A stretch of 64,000 nt of DNA. It comes from JAVVHH01 sp963835135 (GTDB taxonomy: Bacteria; Pseudomonadota; Alphaproteobacteria; Acetobacterales; Acetobacteraceae). The notes below the pieces were generated by a model that worked only from the letters and a program-made list of their open reading frames with translations, made no database searches and was not told where the DNA came from. The translations under genes and the position numbers were made by a program. Within the stretch, counting starts at the first letter, position 1. The number at the start of each line of letters is the position of its first letter. Below, in pieces: positions 51,810 through 61,275 of the stretch. The stretch is from positions 558,001 to 622,000 of the forward strand of contig CAWIEF010000002.1 in the NCBI GenBank assembly GCA_963835135.1, read 5' to 3'.

Positions 51810-52889
51810 ATGCGGATTCTCGTTACCGGGGGATGCGGTTTCATCGGCTCGGCCGTGATCCGGCATATCATCCGCTCGACCGGCCATAGCGTCGTCAACG
51901 TCGACAAGATGACCTATGCGGCCTCGCTCGACGCGCTCGAGGATGCGGCCAATGATCCGCGGCACCTGCATCTGCGCGCCGACATCACCAATGCCGCCGC
52001 CATCGGCGAGATCTTCGAGACACATCGGCCCGACGCCGTCATGCACCTGGCGGCCGAAAGCCATGTCGACCGCTCGATCGACGGCCCGGCCGACTTCATC
52101 ACCACCAACGTCGTCGGCACCTTCGTCATGCTCGACGCTGCGCGCGCCTATTGGTCAGGTCTTCCGCCGGCCGCCAAGGCCGCGTTCCGCTTCCACCATA
52201 TCTCGACCGACGAAGTGTTCGGCGCCCTCGGTCCCGGCGATCCGCCCTTCCGCGAGACGACCCCGTACGACCCGCGCAGCCCGTACTCGGCCAGCAAGGC
52301 CGGATCCGACCACCTGGTGCGCGCCTGGTTCCACACCTTCGGCCTGCCGACGTTCGTCACCAATACGACGAACAATTACGGTCCCTGGCAATTCCCCGAG
52401 AAGCTGATCCCGCTCGTCACGCTCAATGCGCTCGAGGGCAAGACGCTGCCGGTCTATGGCGATGGCACCAACCAACGCGACTGGCTGTTCGTCGACGATC
52501 ACGCCGCCGCCCTCGTCCTCGCGCTCCAACGGGCCGAACCCGGCGACACTCTCTGCATCGGTCCTCGCCAGCCCCGCAGCAATATCGACGTGGTCCGCTC
52601 GATCTGCGCCATGCTCGACGACATCCGGCCCGACCCGGCCGGTCCGCGCGAGCGCCTGATCCACTTCGTCACCGACCGGCCCGGCCACGACTTCCGCTAT
52701 GAGATCGACCCGTCTCGCGCCGAGGCTGCCCTGGGGTGGCGCGCCGAGCACGATTTCAACGCCGGGCTTCGCCGCACGATCGAGTGGTACATCGCCAACG
52801 AACCCTGGTGGCAGGCGATCCGCGCCGGCACCTACGCCGGACACCGCCTCGGAGAGGCCAAGAGCAACCCTGTCGGCGCCGCTGCATGA
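51810..52889 (+). CDS. rfbB: dTDP-glucose 4,6-dehydratase
   Basis: This 359-residue extended SDR enzyme makes dTDP-4-keto-6-deoxyglucose, the second step of dTDP-L-rhamnose synthesis. The Rossmann motif GGCGFIGS, the STDEVFGALG loop with catalytic Asp-Glu, and the YSASK active site are visible. A GAGG site precedes ATG 51810. The stop overlaps the rfbA start (ATGA). Confidence 0.96.
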   Translation: MRILVTGGCGFIGSAVIRHIIRSTGHSVVNVDKMTYAASLDALEDAANDPRHLHLRADITNAAAIGEIFETHRPDAVMHLAAESHVDRSIDGPADFITTNVVGTFVMLDAARAYWSGLPPAAKAAFRFHHISTDEVFGALGPGDPPFRETTPYDPRSPYSASKAGSDHLVRAWFHTFGLPTFVTNTTNNYGPWQFPEKLIPLVTLNALEGKTLPVYGDGTNQRDWLFVDDHAAALVLALQRAEPGDTLCIGPRQPRSNIDVVRSICAMLDDIRPDPAGPRERLIHFVTDRPGHDFRYEIDPSRAEAALGWRAEHDFNAGLRRTIEWYIANEPWWQAIRAGTYAGHRLGEAKSNPVGAAA

Positions 52890-53767
52890 GCCAGAAGGGC
52901 ATCATCCTCGCCGGTGGCAGCGGAACCCGCCTCCACCCGATCACGCTCGCCTCGAGCAAGCAGCTGCTTCCCGTCTACGACAAGCCGATGGTCTATTACC
53001 CGCTGTCCGTGCTGATGCTCGCCGGTATCAGGGACATCATGATCATCTCGACGCCGGAGGACCTGCCGCAATTCCGCCGGCTGCTCGGCAGCGGGCAGAG
53101 ACTGGGCGTCACCTTCACCTATGCCGAGCAGCCGAAGCCGGAGGGCCTGGCCCAAGCCTTCCACATCGGCGCCGACTGGATCGACGGACAGGCCTGCGCG
53201 CTCGCCCTCGGCGACAATCTCATCTTCGGCGACAAGCTCAGCGTCCTGCTGCAATCGACCGTTCGCCGCACCCATGGCGCGACCGTCTTCGCCTACCAGG
53301 TGCGCGACCCCGAACGCTACGGCGTGGTGGATTTCGACGCCGACGGCCGGGCGATCGACATCGTCGAGAAGCCGGCGGCTCCGAAATCGAACTGGGCGGT
53401 GACCGGCCTGTATTTCTACGATCACCGGGTCACCGATCTGGCCCGCAAGGTCCAGCCGTCGCAGCGAGGCGAACTCGAGATCACCGACCTCAACCGCATG
53501 TATCTCCAAGAGGGTTCGCTGCAGGTGGAGCGTCTCGGCCGCGGCTGCGCCTGGCTCGATGCGGGCATGCCCGACAGCCTGCTGCAGGCGGCGACCTTCG
53601 TGCAGACCATCCAGTCCCGTCAGGGCCTGCTGGTCGGCTGCCCGGAAGAGGTGGCCTTCCGCATGGGCTACATCGATGCCAACGGGCTGCGCGCAGCCGC
53701 GAGCGGCTTCATCAAGACCGAGCTGGGCCGCGTGTTGAACGAGCTTGCCGACGGACAACACGCGTGA
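52886..53767 (+). CDS. rfbA: Glucose-1-phosphate thymidylyltransferase
   Basis: This 293-residue nucleotidyltransferase joins dTTP and glucose-1-phosphate, the first step of dTDP-rhamnose synthesis. The N-terminal motif GIILAGGSGTRLHPITL and the stretch SKQLLPVYDKPMVYYPLS are diagnostic, with ALALGDNLIFG and VVDFD metal-site regions. It is the second gene of the rfb operon; its stop overlaps the rfbC GTG. Confidence 0.96.
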   Translation: MSQKGIILAGGSGTRLHPITLASSKQLLPVYDKPMVYYPLSVLMLAGIRDIMIISTPEDLPQFRRLLGSGQRLGVTFTYAEQPKPEGLAQAFHIGADWIDGQACALALGDNLIFGDKLSVLLQSTVRRTHGATVFAYQVRDPERYGVVDFDADGRAIDIVEKPAAPKSNWAVTGLYFYDHRVTDLARKVQPSQRGELEITDLNRMYLQEGSLQVERLGRGCAWLDAGMPDSLLQAATFVQTIQSRQGLLVGCPEEVAFRMGYIDANGLRAAASGFIKTELGRVLNELADGQHA

Positions 53768-54318
53768 AGACCGAAACGTTCGACCTCGCAGGCCTGGTCG
53801 CCGTCACGCCCGACCGCTTCGGCGACGCGCGCGGCTTCTTCTCCGAAACCTGGAGCGCCCCCCGCTTCGCCGCTGCCGGCATCGACGGCACCTTCGTCCA
53901 GGACAATCAGAGCCTGTCGCGCGACCGCGGCGTGCTCCGGGGCCTGCATTGCCAGATCGGCGGGAACGCGCAGGGCAAGCTCGTCCGCTGCATCCGCGGT
54001 GCGATCTGGGACGTCGCCGTCGACGCCCGCCGGTCGTCCCCGACCTTCGGCCGCTGGGCCGCCGTCGAGCTGTCGGCCGCGAATTGGCGCCAGCTTTGGG
54101 TTCCAGTCGGCTTCCTGCACGGCTTCTGCACGCTCGAGCCCGATACCGAAGTCGTCTATAAGGTGACCGCGCCATACGACCGCGAGGCCGAGCGGGGCGT
54201 CATCTGGGACGACCCCACCCTCGCGCTCCCTTGGCCGATCGAGCCCGGCGCCGCCATCCTCTCCGACAAGGACCTCGCGCTGCCCCGATGGACTGATGTG
54301 CCGGAGCTGTTCCCGTGA
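53764..54318 (+). CDS. rfbC: dTDP-4-dehydrorhamnose 3,5-epimerase
   Basis: This 184-residue cupin epimerase carries out the third step. The catalytic His lies in GVLRGLHCQ, and FVQDNQSLS and PVGFLHGFCTLEPDTEVVYKV are family segments. The GTG start at 53764 overlaps the rfbA stop, and the gene ends in a GTGA overlap with rfbD. Confidence 0.95.
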   Translation: MKTETFDLAGLVAVTPDRFGDARGFFSETWSAPRFAAAGIDGTFVQDNQSLSRDRGVLRGLHCQIGGNAQGKLVRCIRGAIWDVAVDARRSSPTFGRWAAVELSAANWRQLWVPVGFLHGFCTLEPDTEVVYKVTAPYDREAERGVIWDDPTLALPWPIEPGAAILSDKDLALPRWTDVPELFP

Positions 54319-55193
54319 TCCTGGTGACCGGCGGACGCGGACAGCTTGCCACGGCGCTCGCTCGCGCCCCCGATGTGAGGGTGGTTGGCCGCCCCGAGTT
54401 CGATTTCGACCGGCCGGATACTCTCGACGGCATCATCGCCGACGCCAACCCGGCCCTCGTGGTCAACACCGCCGCTTGGACCGCCGTCGACGCGGCCGAA
54501 GCCGACCCGGCCGGTGCGGCCCGCGCCAACCGCGACGGCCCGGCTCGCCTCGCCGCGCTCTGCGCCCGCGCTGGCATCCCGCTGATCCACATCAGCACCG
54601 ATTATGTGTTCGACGGCGACAAGCGCGCGCCCTACGTCGAGACCGACCCGACGAACCCGACCGGCGTCTATGGCGCGACCAAGCTGGCCGGGGAACAGGC
54701 CGTTCTCGCCGCCTGCCCCCGCGCCATCGTGATCCGAACCGCCTGGGTCTACTCCGCCACCGGCAAGAACTTCCTCCGCACAATGCTTGCTCTGGCGCGG
54801 ACCCGCGACCACCTCCGCGTTGTCGCCGACCAGCGCGGCTGCCCTACCGCCGCAAGCGATCTGGCCGACATCGTCCTCGGCGTCGCCCATGCCGCCCTGA
54901 CCGATTGGCGGAGCGACTACGCCGGCATCTTCCATAGCGGCGGCTCTGGCGAGACAACCTGGCACGGCTTCGCCGAAGCGATCTTCGCCGAGGCCGCCCG
55001 GCACGGCCTCGCACCGCCCACCGTCGAGCCGATCGCCACGGCCGAGTTCCCCACTCCCGCCAAGCGACCGGCCGACAGCCGCCTGGACTGCAGCAAGCTC
55101 GAGCGCGTGTTCGGCCTGCGCCAGCCCGCCTGGCAGGCCAGCCTCCCCGGCGTCGTCGCCACCCTCCTGGCGCCCGCACCAGCGAGCGCTTGA
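54315..55193 (+). CDS. rfbD: dTDP-4-dehydrorhamnose reductase
   Basis: This 292-residue SDR reduces the last intermediate to dTDP-L-rhamnose. GGRGQLATAL begins the NADPH-binding fold, STDYVFDGDK follows, and YGATKLAGE holds the catalytic Tyr and Lys. It starts with GTG overlapping the rfbC stop, and its stop overlaps a TTG start of the glycosyltransferase. Confidence 0.95.
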   Translation: MILVTGGRGQLATALARAPDVRVVGRPEFDFDRPDTLDGIIADANPALVVNTAAWTAVDAAEADPAGAARANRDGPARLAALCARAGIPLIHISTDYVFDGDKRAPYVETDPTNPTGVYGATKLAGEQAVLAACPRAIVIRTAWVYSATGKNFLRTMLALARTRDHLRVVADQRGCPTAASDLADIVLGVAHAALTDWRSDYAGIFHSGGSGETTWHGFAEAIFAEAARHGLAPPTVEPIATAEFPTPAKRPADSRLDCSKLERVFGLRQPAWQASLPGVVATLLAPAPASA

Positions 55194-56110
55194 CGCCTCC
55201 ACCCTCCCGCGTCGCGATTATCCTCTCGACCTATAACGGCGCTCGCTTCCTCCCCGCCCAGCTCGAGAGCTACCGGCGCCAGACCGAGCCGGACTGGGTG
55301 CTGTTCTGGCGCGATGACGGATCGACTGACCCGACCGTCGCGCTGATGGAAGCGTTCACGCGCGAGGTCGGCGCCGAGCGCTGCCGCCGGGTCGAGATGC
55401 CGGGCCGCCTCGGCGTCGCCCACAGCTTCTACGCGCTTCTTGCGGCGGCCCGGCCGCTCGGCCTCCCCGTCGCATTCTCCGATCAGGATGATGTCTGGCT
55501 GCCCGGCAAGCTGACCCGCGCCCTGTCGGCACTCGGCAGGCTGCCCGGCCCGACCCTCTATTGCAGCCGGCAGATCCTGGTCGACGATGAACTCGTCCCC
55601 ATCGGTCCTTCCGCGCCATTCCGCCGGCAGCCCTGTTTCGCCGCCGCGCTCACCCAGAACATCGCCACCGGCTGCACCATCGTGCTCGACCCGGCTGCGG
55701 CTTGCCTGATCGCCGCCAGCACGCCGCCCAGCGGCTCGCTCCATGACTGGTGGAGCTACCTCCTGGTCACGGGCGCGGGCGGCCGGGTCGTGGCCGACCC
55801 CGAGCCCACCATGCTGTACCGCCAACATACCGCCAACCTGGTCGGCGCCCCGAGTTCCCGCCGCCGCCGTGCCGCCGCGGCGCTTCGCCGCGGGCCTGAC
55901 GCCTACCTGGCCGTCCTCCGCGCCAACGTCGCCGCCCTTCGCGCCGCCGCGGACGTCCTCACCCCAGAGGCCCGCCGGATCGTCGCCCTGGTCGACCGGG
56001 CGCTCCAGGGAGACATTGCCGCTCGTCTCCGCGCGCTCCTCATTCCAGGACTCCGCCGCCAGACGCCGCTGGAGACCGCCCTGTTCCGCGTCTGGTTTCT
56101 TCGCGGCTGA
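55190..56110 (+). CDS. GT2 family glycosyltransferase
   Basis: This 306-residue enzyme has the GT-A start VAIILSTYNGARFLPAQLES, WRDDGSTDPT and the DxD-like SDQDDVWLPGKL. These resemble rhamnosyl and other O-chain glycosyltransferases. Its TTG start sits in a four-base TTGA overlap with rfbD, so it is coupled to rhamnose synthesis. Rhamnosyl transfer is a reasonable inference, not shown. It ends one base short of the convergent DUF2272 gene. Confidence 0.85.
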   Translation: MTPPPSRVAIILSTYNGARFLPAQLESYRRQTEPDWVLFWRDDGSTDPTVALMEAFTREVGAERCRRVEMPGRLGVAHSFYALLAAARPLGLPVAFSDQDDVWLPGKLTRALSALGRLPGPTLYCSRQILVDDELVPIGPSAPFRRQPCFAAALTQNIATGCTIVLDPAAACLIAASTPPSGSLHDWWSYLLVTGAGGRVVADPEPTMLYRQHTANLVGAPSSRRRRAAAALRRGPDAYLAVLRANVAALRAAADVLTPEARRIVALVDRALQGDIAARLRALLIPGLRRQTPLETALFRVWFLRG

Positions 56111-56111
56111 G

Positions 56112-56942
56112 CTACCGATCGTAGGCGATGTGTAGGACGACGAACCACGGATAGCGGGCGTCGAGCACGGCGCCATCCGAGCTCGCGAGCATACCCTGCT
56201 CGGTGACCTGCACATGCTTCATCGTCACGCCGGCGGTCACGTTGCCGCCGACGACTGTGAGTTGCCCCGGGATGGCGCCGACCACGATGTCGCAATGGCC
56301 AAAGAAGCTCGACGCCGGGAGGTCGGCGAACCGGAGCCGCTGAGCGCCGCGCCGTCCGTAGCAAATGAGGTCGCCGGGCTGGACCGCATAGGTCTCGGGC
56401 GGCTGGGCGGCGAGGATTGCATTGCCTGCTGCGGCTGCGTTGATGTAGGTCGCGTGCAGCGGCGAGTAGGGGAAGCGGTCGCCGGCGCCGGCCGACCGCA
56501 TCAAATACGAGATGAAGGCCGCCGACCAAGCCGGCGGCTCGGCCCGGTATTCCCGGCCGTCATTGCTGTATTTGCCGGTCCAGCCGCTGCTTTGCGAGCC
56601 GCCATCCTGGCCATACCACCAGTAATCGCCGACCCGCTGCCACATGCCGGCCTGCCGGTCCTCGCGTGCCTCGATCGGCAGGTCGGGACCGGGCGGGGCG
56701 TCGTTGACCTGCATGCCCCAAGCCCGCCATTCGCGCATGGCGATGGCGATTGCGTTCTCTCGTGAGAACGGCTCGAACGGCGTCTTGGCGTAATCCGGCA
56801 CCTGGGCATCGAGTGCTGGACCGAGCGTGCGCGCGGCTCCGGACGGCGGCTGCGGGGCGGGCTGGGGTGTCGCGCAGCCCACGATCAGAAAGGGCGTGAG
56901 CAGGGCAACCGCGCCACGCTTTGGAACCGGTCGTCTGCTCAA
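56112..56942 (-). CDS. DUF2272 family lipoprotein
   Basis: This 276-residue protein has a lipobox LIVGC with Cys23, so it is a lipid-anchored envelope protein. The body resembles DUF2272, with YAKTPFEPFSRENAIAIAM, WSAAFISYLMRSAG and FGHCDIVVG. The last, with a Cys/His pattern and GDLICY, hints at a papain/NlpC-like hydrolase fold, but catalysis is unproven. The rne gene ends about 22 bases upstream on the same strand. Confidence 0.75.
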   Translation of the reverse strand: MSRRPVPKRGAVALLTPFLIVGCATPQPAPQPPSGAARTLGPALDAQVPDYAKTPFEPFSRENAIAIAMREWRAWGMQVNDAPPGPDLPIEAREDRQAGMWQRVGDYWWYGQDGGSQSSGWTGKYSNDGREYRAEPPAWSAAFISYLMRSAGAGDRFPYSPLHATYINAAAAGNAILAAQPPETYAVQPGDLICYGRRGAQRLRFADLPASSFFGHCDIVVGAIPGQLTVVGGNVTAGVTMKHVQVTEQGMLASSDGAVLDARYPWFVVLHIAYDR

Positions 56943-56964
56943 GCCTTGGAACCTCCTGGAACGG

Positions 56965-59900
56965 CTACCGCCGCCACCAACCCCGCTTCTTCTCCGTCGG
57001 TTCCGCGGCGCCGATCAACACGGGCTGAAGGGCCGGGTTCACCGGCTCCGGCTCTGGCGCTGGTTCGGGCTCCGGCTCCACAACCGCCGCCACGGCGGCG
57101 TGCGCGGCTTCGGGTGCCTCGCTCTGCTCGGGTGCGAGGTCACCACTCGCGTCCTCGAGCTCGCCCGCCGCAAGCGCGGGTGCGGTGTCCAGAGCCGCCT
57201 GGAGCACGACCTCTTGCAGGGGCAGCGGCTGCGATACCCGTTCAGACGCCGGCGCCGGCTTAGGCTGGGAGAGGCGCTGCTCCTCCGCCTGCTCGATCGC
57301 GTCGAAGATGTCGAACGCGCTGGCGCCACCGAACGGGTTGGCCGGGGTTGGGCCGACATAGGCCGGGGCAAAGGCCGGCGCCGGCGCCGGCTCGACGTAG
57401 CTCTCCTCCTCCGGAGTCTCCGCAGTCGTCCCGCTCACCTCGCCCTCGCTGCCGTCCCGGCGGCGGCGGCGTCCGCCGCGGCGTCCCCGGCGGCGGCGCT
57501 CTCCTTCTTCCGCATCACCGGCCGCCGACGACGGCCCGGGCGCGGCCGCACCCTGTGGCGCCTCGTCCGTGCTCTCCGACCCGGCCGACACCTCGTCGCC
57601 GCCGGGCTCGTCCTCCGTGGTCTCGCCGGCGATCTCCGCTTCGGATTCAACGCCAGCCTCCGCGCTCACGGCGCTCCCGTCTTCGCGACGTCCGCCCCGG
57701 CGGCGACGGCGGCGGCGGCCGCGCTTCTCGCTGCTGTCGCCCGCCGACCCGGCAGTGCTATCGGCCGCCCCCGGCTCAGCCTCGTCATCGTCGGTGTTCT
57801 CGAGATCGGCGTCCGTCTCCGTCTCGGCCTCCGCCTCGATCTCGTCGGGATCGTCGAACGGCTCCGGCGGCGCGAGTTGCTGGATCGGCGCCGCCGTGTC
57901 CAGGGCGGTCTGGGCCCGCACCCGCTCGATCCGCAGTTGCGGCGGCAGCAACGTCTCGTCGGCGACGAACGTGACCAGCATCGCATGCCGCGCCTCGATC
58001 TCGGTCAGGCGCTGCCGCTTGTTGTTGAGGATGTAGAGCGCGATCGACGAGGCACAGTACACCACGATCTCGGCTGCCCGCCGCCGGCCGCCCTCTTCCT
58101 CGATCGCCCGCAGCGTGACCAGCGCCGCACTCTCCGTGCTGCGCGCGTGCCCGCTGCCGCCGCAATGCGGGCAGGTCACGAAATTGGTCTCCATCAACGA
58201 CGGGCGCAGCCGCTGGCGGCTCATCTCGAGCAGGCCGAAATGGCTGATGCCGCCGACCTGGATGCGGGCGCGGTCGTGCTTGAGCGCGTCCTTCAGCTTG
58301 CGCTCGACGGCCGCGACGTTGCGCCGGCTCTCCATGTCGATGAAGTCGATCACGATCAGCCCGGCCAGGTCGCGCAACCGGAGCTGTCGCGCCGCCTCCT
58401 CGGCCGCTTCCAAGTTGGTGCGCAGCGCCGTCTCCTCGATCCCGCGCTCCCGTGTGGACCGCCCCGAGTTGACGTCGATCGCAACCAGCGCCTCGGTCTG
58501 GTTGATCACCAGGTACCCGCCGGACCGCAGCTGCACGGTCGGCTGCAGCATCCCCTCGAGCTGCTGCTCGACCTGCGCCTTGGCGAACAGCGGCGTCGGC
58601 TCCTTCCAGAGCTGCACCTTGCGCGCATGCGTCGGCATCAGCATGCGCATGAAGTCGCGCGCCGCCCGCCAGCCCTGCTCGCCATCGACTAGGATGTCGT
58701 CCACGTCGCGAGAATACACATCGCGGATGGCGCGCTTGATGAGGCTCGCCTCCTCGTAGATCAGCGCCGGCGCCATGCTCTTCATGGTCAGCTCGCGGAT
58801 CTGGTCCCATTGATTGAGCAGATACTCGCAGTCGCGCAGGATCTCCGGCTTCGGCCGATTCGCCCCCGCGGTGCGCACGATCAGCCCCATGCCGCGCGGC
58901 AGGTCCAGCTCGGCGGTGACTTCCTTCAGCCGGCGGCGATCGGCCGCCGAGGTGATCTTGCGCGAGATGCCGCCGCCCCGCGGCGAGTTCGGCATCAGCA
59001 CCGAGAAACGCCCGGCCAGCGAGATGTAGGTCGTCAGCGCGGCGCCCTTGCTGCCGCGCTCTTCCTTGACGACTTGGATCAGCAGGATCTGCCGGCGGCG
59101 GATCACTTCCTGGATCTTGTAGTGGCGCAGGAACCGCGGCGTCGACCGCCGGTCCGGCTCTTCGGTGTCATGCTCGCCGCCGATTTGCTCCGGCGGCGGC
59201 TCCTCGCTCTCCGCCGGGTCCTCGCCGGCATCGGACTCGTATGCGTCGATGCCGGACGGCTCGGCCGCGACGTCTGCCGGGTCGCCGGGTTCGTCCGGAA
59301 AGAGCGCCGAGGCCTCCTCCGGCGCCACGATCATGTCCGCTGCGATGGCGACCGGTTGCGCGATCTCGACGCGCTCGTCCGGGGGCACCGGGTCGACGAA
59401 GGCGTCATCCGCGCTCGCCTCTGGCGCGTCGATGGCCGTGGCGGCGGGCACAGTGTCGAACTCAGCAGCCGGGGTATCGATCTCGGCAGGATGGTCGTTC
59501 GATGCGGCGGTCAGCTCGCTGGTTGGCACTTCGCTGACCGGGGCGTCGGCGGCAGCGCTCTCGTCGGAGGTGGCCTCTGCCTCGACATCCTCGTCCGCCG
59601 CGGCCGAACGCTCGCCCGAGGAGGGACTCTTACGGTCCTGAGCGGCGGCGGCGCGCTCCTCGGCCTCCTCGTCCTCGCGCGCTTCCTGCTCCTGCGCCTC
59701 GAGCAGGCGCTTCCGGTCGGCGACCGGGATTTGGTAGTAGTCCGGGTGGATTTCGCCGAAAGCCAAGAAGCCGTGGCGGTTACCGCCATATTCGACGAAC
59801 GCCGCCTGCAGGCTGGGTTCGACGCGAACGACCTTGGCGAGGTAGATGTTGCCCTTGAGCTGGTGCTTCGTCGAAGTTTCGACGTCGAATTCGTCGAGGC

Positions 59901-59970
59901 GGTTACCGTCCAGCACCACCACGCGGGTTTCTTCCGCATTGGTGCTGTCGATCAGCATGCGCTTGGTCAT
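56965..59970 (-). CDS. rne: Ribonuclease E
   Basis: This 1001-residue RNase E cleaves AU-rich single-stranded RNA and scaffolds the degradosome. The start is MTKRMLIDSTNAEETRV. The S1 domain is split by an acidic insertion of about 200 residues (about 85-285). The catalytic RNase E/G core follows, with VAIDVNSGRSTRE and DFIDMES, and then the zinc link CPHCGGSG. The C-terminus alternates acidic and Arg-rich patches (KRGRRRRRRRGGRRE) and ends KKRGWWRR. A longer reading from 60129 is unlikely. Confidence 0.95.
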   Translation of the reverse strand: MTKRMLIDSTNAEETRVVVLDGNRLDEFDVETSTKHQLKGNIYLAKVVRVEPSLQAAFVEYGGNRHGFLAFGEIHPDYYQIPVADRKRLLEAQEQEAREDEEAEERAAAAQDRKSPSSGERSAAADEDVEAEATSDESAAADAPVSEVPTSELTAASNDHPAEIDTPAAEFDTVPAATAIDAPEASADDAFVDPVPPDERVEIAQPVAIAADMIVAPEEASALFPDEPGDPADVAAEPSGIDAYESDAGEDPAESEEPPPEQIGGEHDTEEPDRRSTPRFLRHYKIQEVIRRRQILLIQVVKEERGSKGAALTTYISLAGRFSVLMPNSPRGGGISRKITSAADRRRLKEVTAELDLPRGMGLIVRTAGANRPKPEILRDCEYLLNQWDQIRELTMKSMAPALIYEEASLIKRAIRDVYSRDVDDILVDGEQGWRAARDFMRMLMPTHARKVQLWKEPTPLFAKAQVEQQLEGMLQPTVQLRSGGYLVINQTEALVAIDVNSGRSTRERGIEETALRTNLEAAEEAARQLRLRDLAGLIVIDFIDMESRRNVAAVERKLKDALKHDRARIQVGGISHFGLLEMSRQRLRPSLMETNFVTCPHCGGSGHARSTESAALVTLRAIEEEGGRRRAAEIVVYCASSIALYILNNKRQRLTEIEARHAMLVTFVADETLLPPQLRIERVRAQTALDTAAPIQQLAPPEPFDDPDEIEAEAETETDADLENTDDDEAEPGAADSTAGSAGDSSEKRGRRRRRRRGGRREDGSAVSAEAGVESEAEIAGETTEDEPGGDEVSAGSESTDEAPQGAAAPGPSSAAGDAEEGERRRRGRRGGRRRRRDGSEGEVSGTTAETPEEESYVEPAPAPAFAPAYVGPTPANPFGGASAFDIFDAIEQAEEQRLSQPKPAPASERVSQPLPLQEVVLQAALDTAPALAAGELEDASGDLAPEQSEAPEAAHAAVAAVVEPEPEPAPEPEPVNPALQPVLIGAAEPTEKKRGWWRR

Positions 59971-60440
59971 GAGGGGGTGGTCTCCGGTGAGCCGCGCGCC
60001 CCGGCCAGCCGGCAGAGCGGCGTACGGGCAAATATGGGGCGGGGCGGCAATGGTATGAAAGCAAGGGCGGGATGCGTGATGCCTCCCGCAAAGCAGCGGT
60101 ATCGGATGCGCGCGACGCGGTCGGTTCAAAATCGGGCAGAACGAACGCGGCGGCTGACATAAGCATCCCTGGCGAGCGGGCTGCGCGCCCTGAACTCCCA
60201 GCGTGGGAACTCCAGCGTGCGCCGCCCTGGTAAGGCGACCGACCCCGGCGCGCGAAGCCGCGCGGCGCGGGAGGTGGCACAGTTGCGGGCCGCGCGAATT
60301 GTGGTCGCAGCGTGCCCAGCCGGGCTGTCACCATCTGGTCGGTTGTAAACATGGCGCAAACGGCCCGGGCTCGCAAGAGCGCGATCACCGGCAAGCGCCG
60401 GATACATGCGCGGCCGCCCCGAACGTGTTACAATAAGGAG
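59971..60440. other. 470-base divergent gap between rne and amidase gene
   Basis: No convincing gene is seen. On the rne side this is probably a long 5' untranslated leader; in other proteobacteria such leaders mediate rne autoregulation. It contains an imperfect direct repeat, AACTCCCAGCGTG (60193-60205) and AACTCCAGCGTG (60208-60219), and a GC-rich self-complementary stretch CGCGCGAAGCCGCGCG near 60250-60265. On the other side it ends in the TACAAT candidate -10 of the amidase. Confidence 0.5.
60429..60434 (+). promoter_or_regulatory. Possible -10 box at the amidase start
   Basis: TACAAT ends 6 bases before ATG 60441. The AAGGAG that follows directly abuts the ATG with no spacer, which is unusable as a normal ribosome-binding site. 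Both facts fit a leaderless transcript. Confidence 0.4.
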
Positions 60441-61244
60441 ATGGCTGACGCCGTTTTGCTTCCACGCCGCCTGCTGCTGGCCGCTGCCGCGCTGCCGGCT
60501 TCCGCGCTTGCCCGTCCGGCCCGGGTGTCGAAACAGGCGGAGCGGCCGCTGGTCGTGCTCGATCCCGGGCATGGCGGCAAGGACCCGGGCGCGATCGGCA
60601 TCAGCGGCACCTATGAGAAGCACGTCGCGTTCGCCGCCGCCGAGGAGTTGCGCCGTCAACTGATGCTGGGCGGCCGATGCCGCGTCGCGCTCACTCGCGG
60701 CCGGGATGTGTTCCTACAACTGCGAGATCGCGTCGAGATCGCGCAGGCACAGGGGGCGACCCTGTTCATCTCGATGCATGCCGACGCGCTGCATGACCCG
60801 GCCGTGCGGGGCGCCAGCGTCTACACTCTGGCCGACTCCGCATCGGACGCTCAAACCGCCGATCTCGCGCGCCGCGAGAACAGCGCCGACCGGTTCGGCG
60901 GCCCGCGCTTCCGCAATCTGCCGCCCGAGGTCGCGAACATCCTCTCGAGCCTCGTGCGCGAAGAGACCCGCCTCGGGTCGGCGCGGGTTGCACGCCAGGT
61001 TGTCGGCGCCTTGGAGCCGCAGATCGGCCTACTCGCCAACCCGGCGCGGCACGCTCACTTCATGGTGCTGCGCGCTGCGGAGATCCCCAGCGTTCTTGTC
61101 GAAATGGGTTTCATGTCGAACCAGCGGGACGAGGCAGCGCTGCGCCAGGCCGACCATCGAGCCAGGATCGCGGCTGCCCTGCGCCGGGCGATCGAAGGAT
61201 ATCTCGCGTCTCGGGGTCCGGTAGCGCATATCGCCACCGGCTGA
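60441..61244 (+). CDS. N-acetylmuramoyl-L-alanine amidase (Amidase_3)
   Basis: This 267-residue periplasmic zinc amidase cleaves the bond between N-acetylmuramic acid and the stem peptide, helping separate daughter cells. A signal peptide (LLPRRLLLAAAALPASALA) leads to the catalytic region: VVLDPGHGGKDPGA with zinc His, GTYEKHVAF, LFISMHADAL and SVLVEMGFMSN with catalytic Glu. It lacks an AMIN domain, so it is shorter than E. coli AmiC. mrcA follows, an arrangement common in alphaproteobacteria. Confidence 0.92.
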   Translation: MADAVLLPRRLLLAAAALPASALARPARVSKQAERPLVVLDPGHGGKDPGAIGISGTYEKHVAFAAAEELRRQLMLGGRCRVALTRGRDVFLQLRDRVEIAQAQGATLFISMHADALHDPAVRGASVYTLADSASDAQTADLARRENSADRFGGPRFRNLPPEVANILSSLVREETRLGSARVARQVVGALEPQIGLLANPARHAHFMVLRAAEIPSVLVEMGFMSNQRDEAALRQADHRARIAAALRRAIEGYLASRGPVAHIATG

Positions 61245-61275
61245 CGTTCAGGCGAAGTTGAGGATAAACGAATCA

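Noticed and set aside
59971..60129. Extended N-terminus of RNase E starting at 60129
   Set aside because: The residues before MTKRMLIDSTN are Pro/His/Arg-rich and unlike RNase E; this stretch is better read as an untranslated leader.
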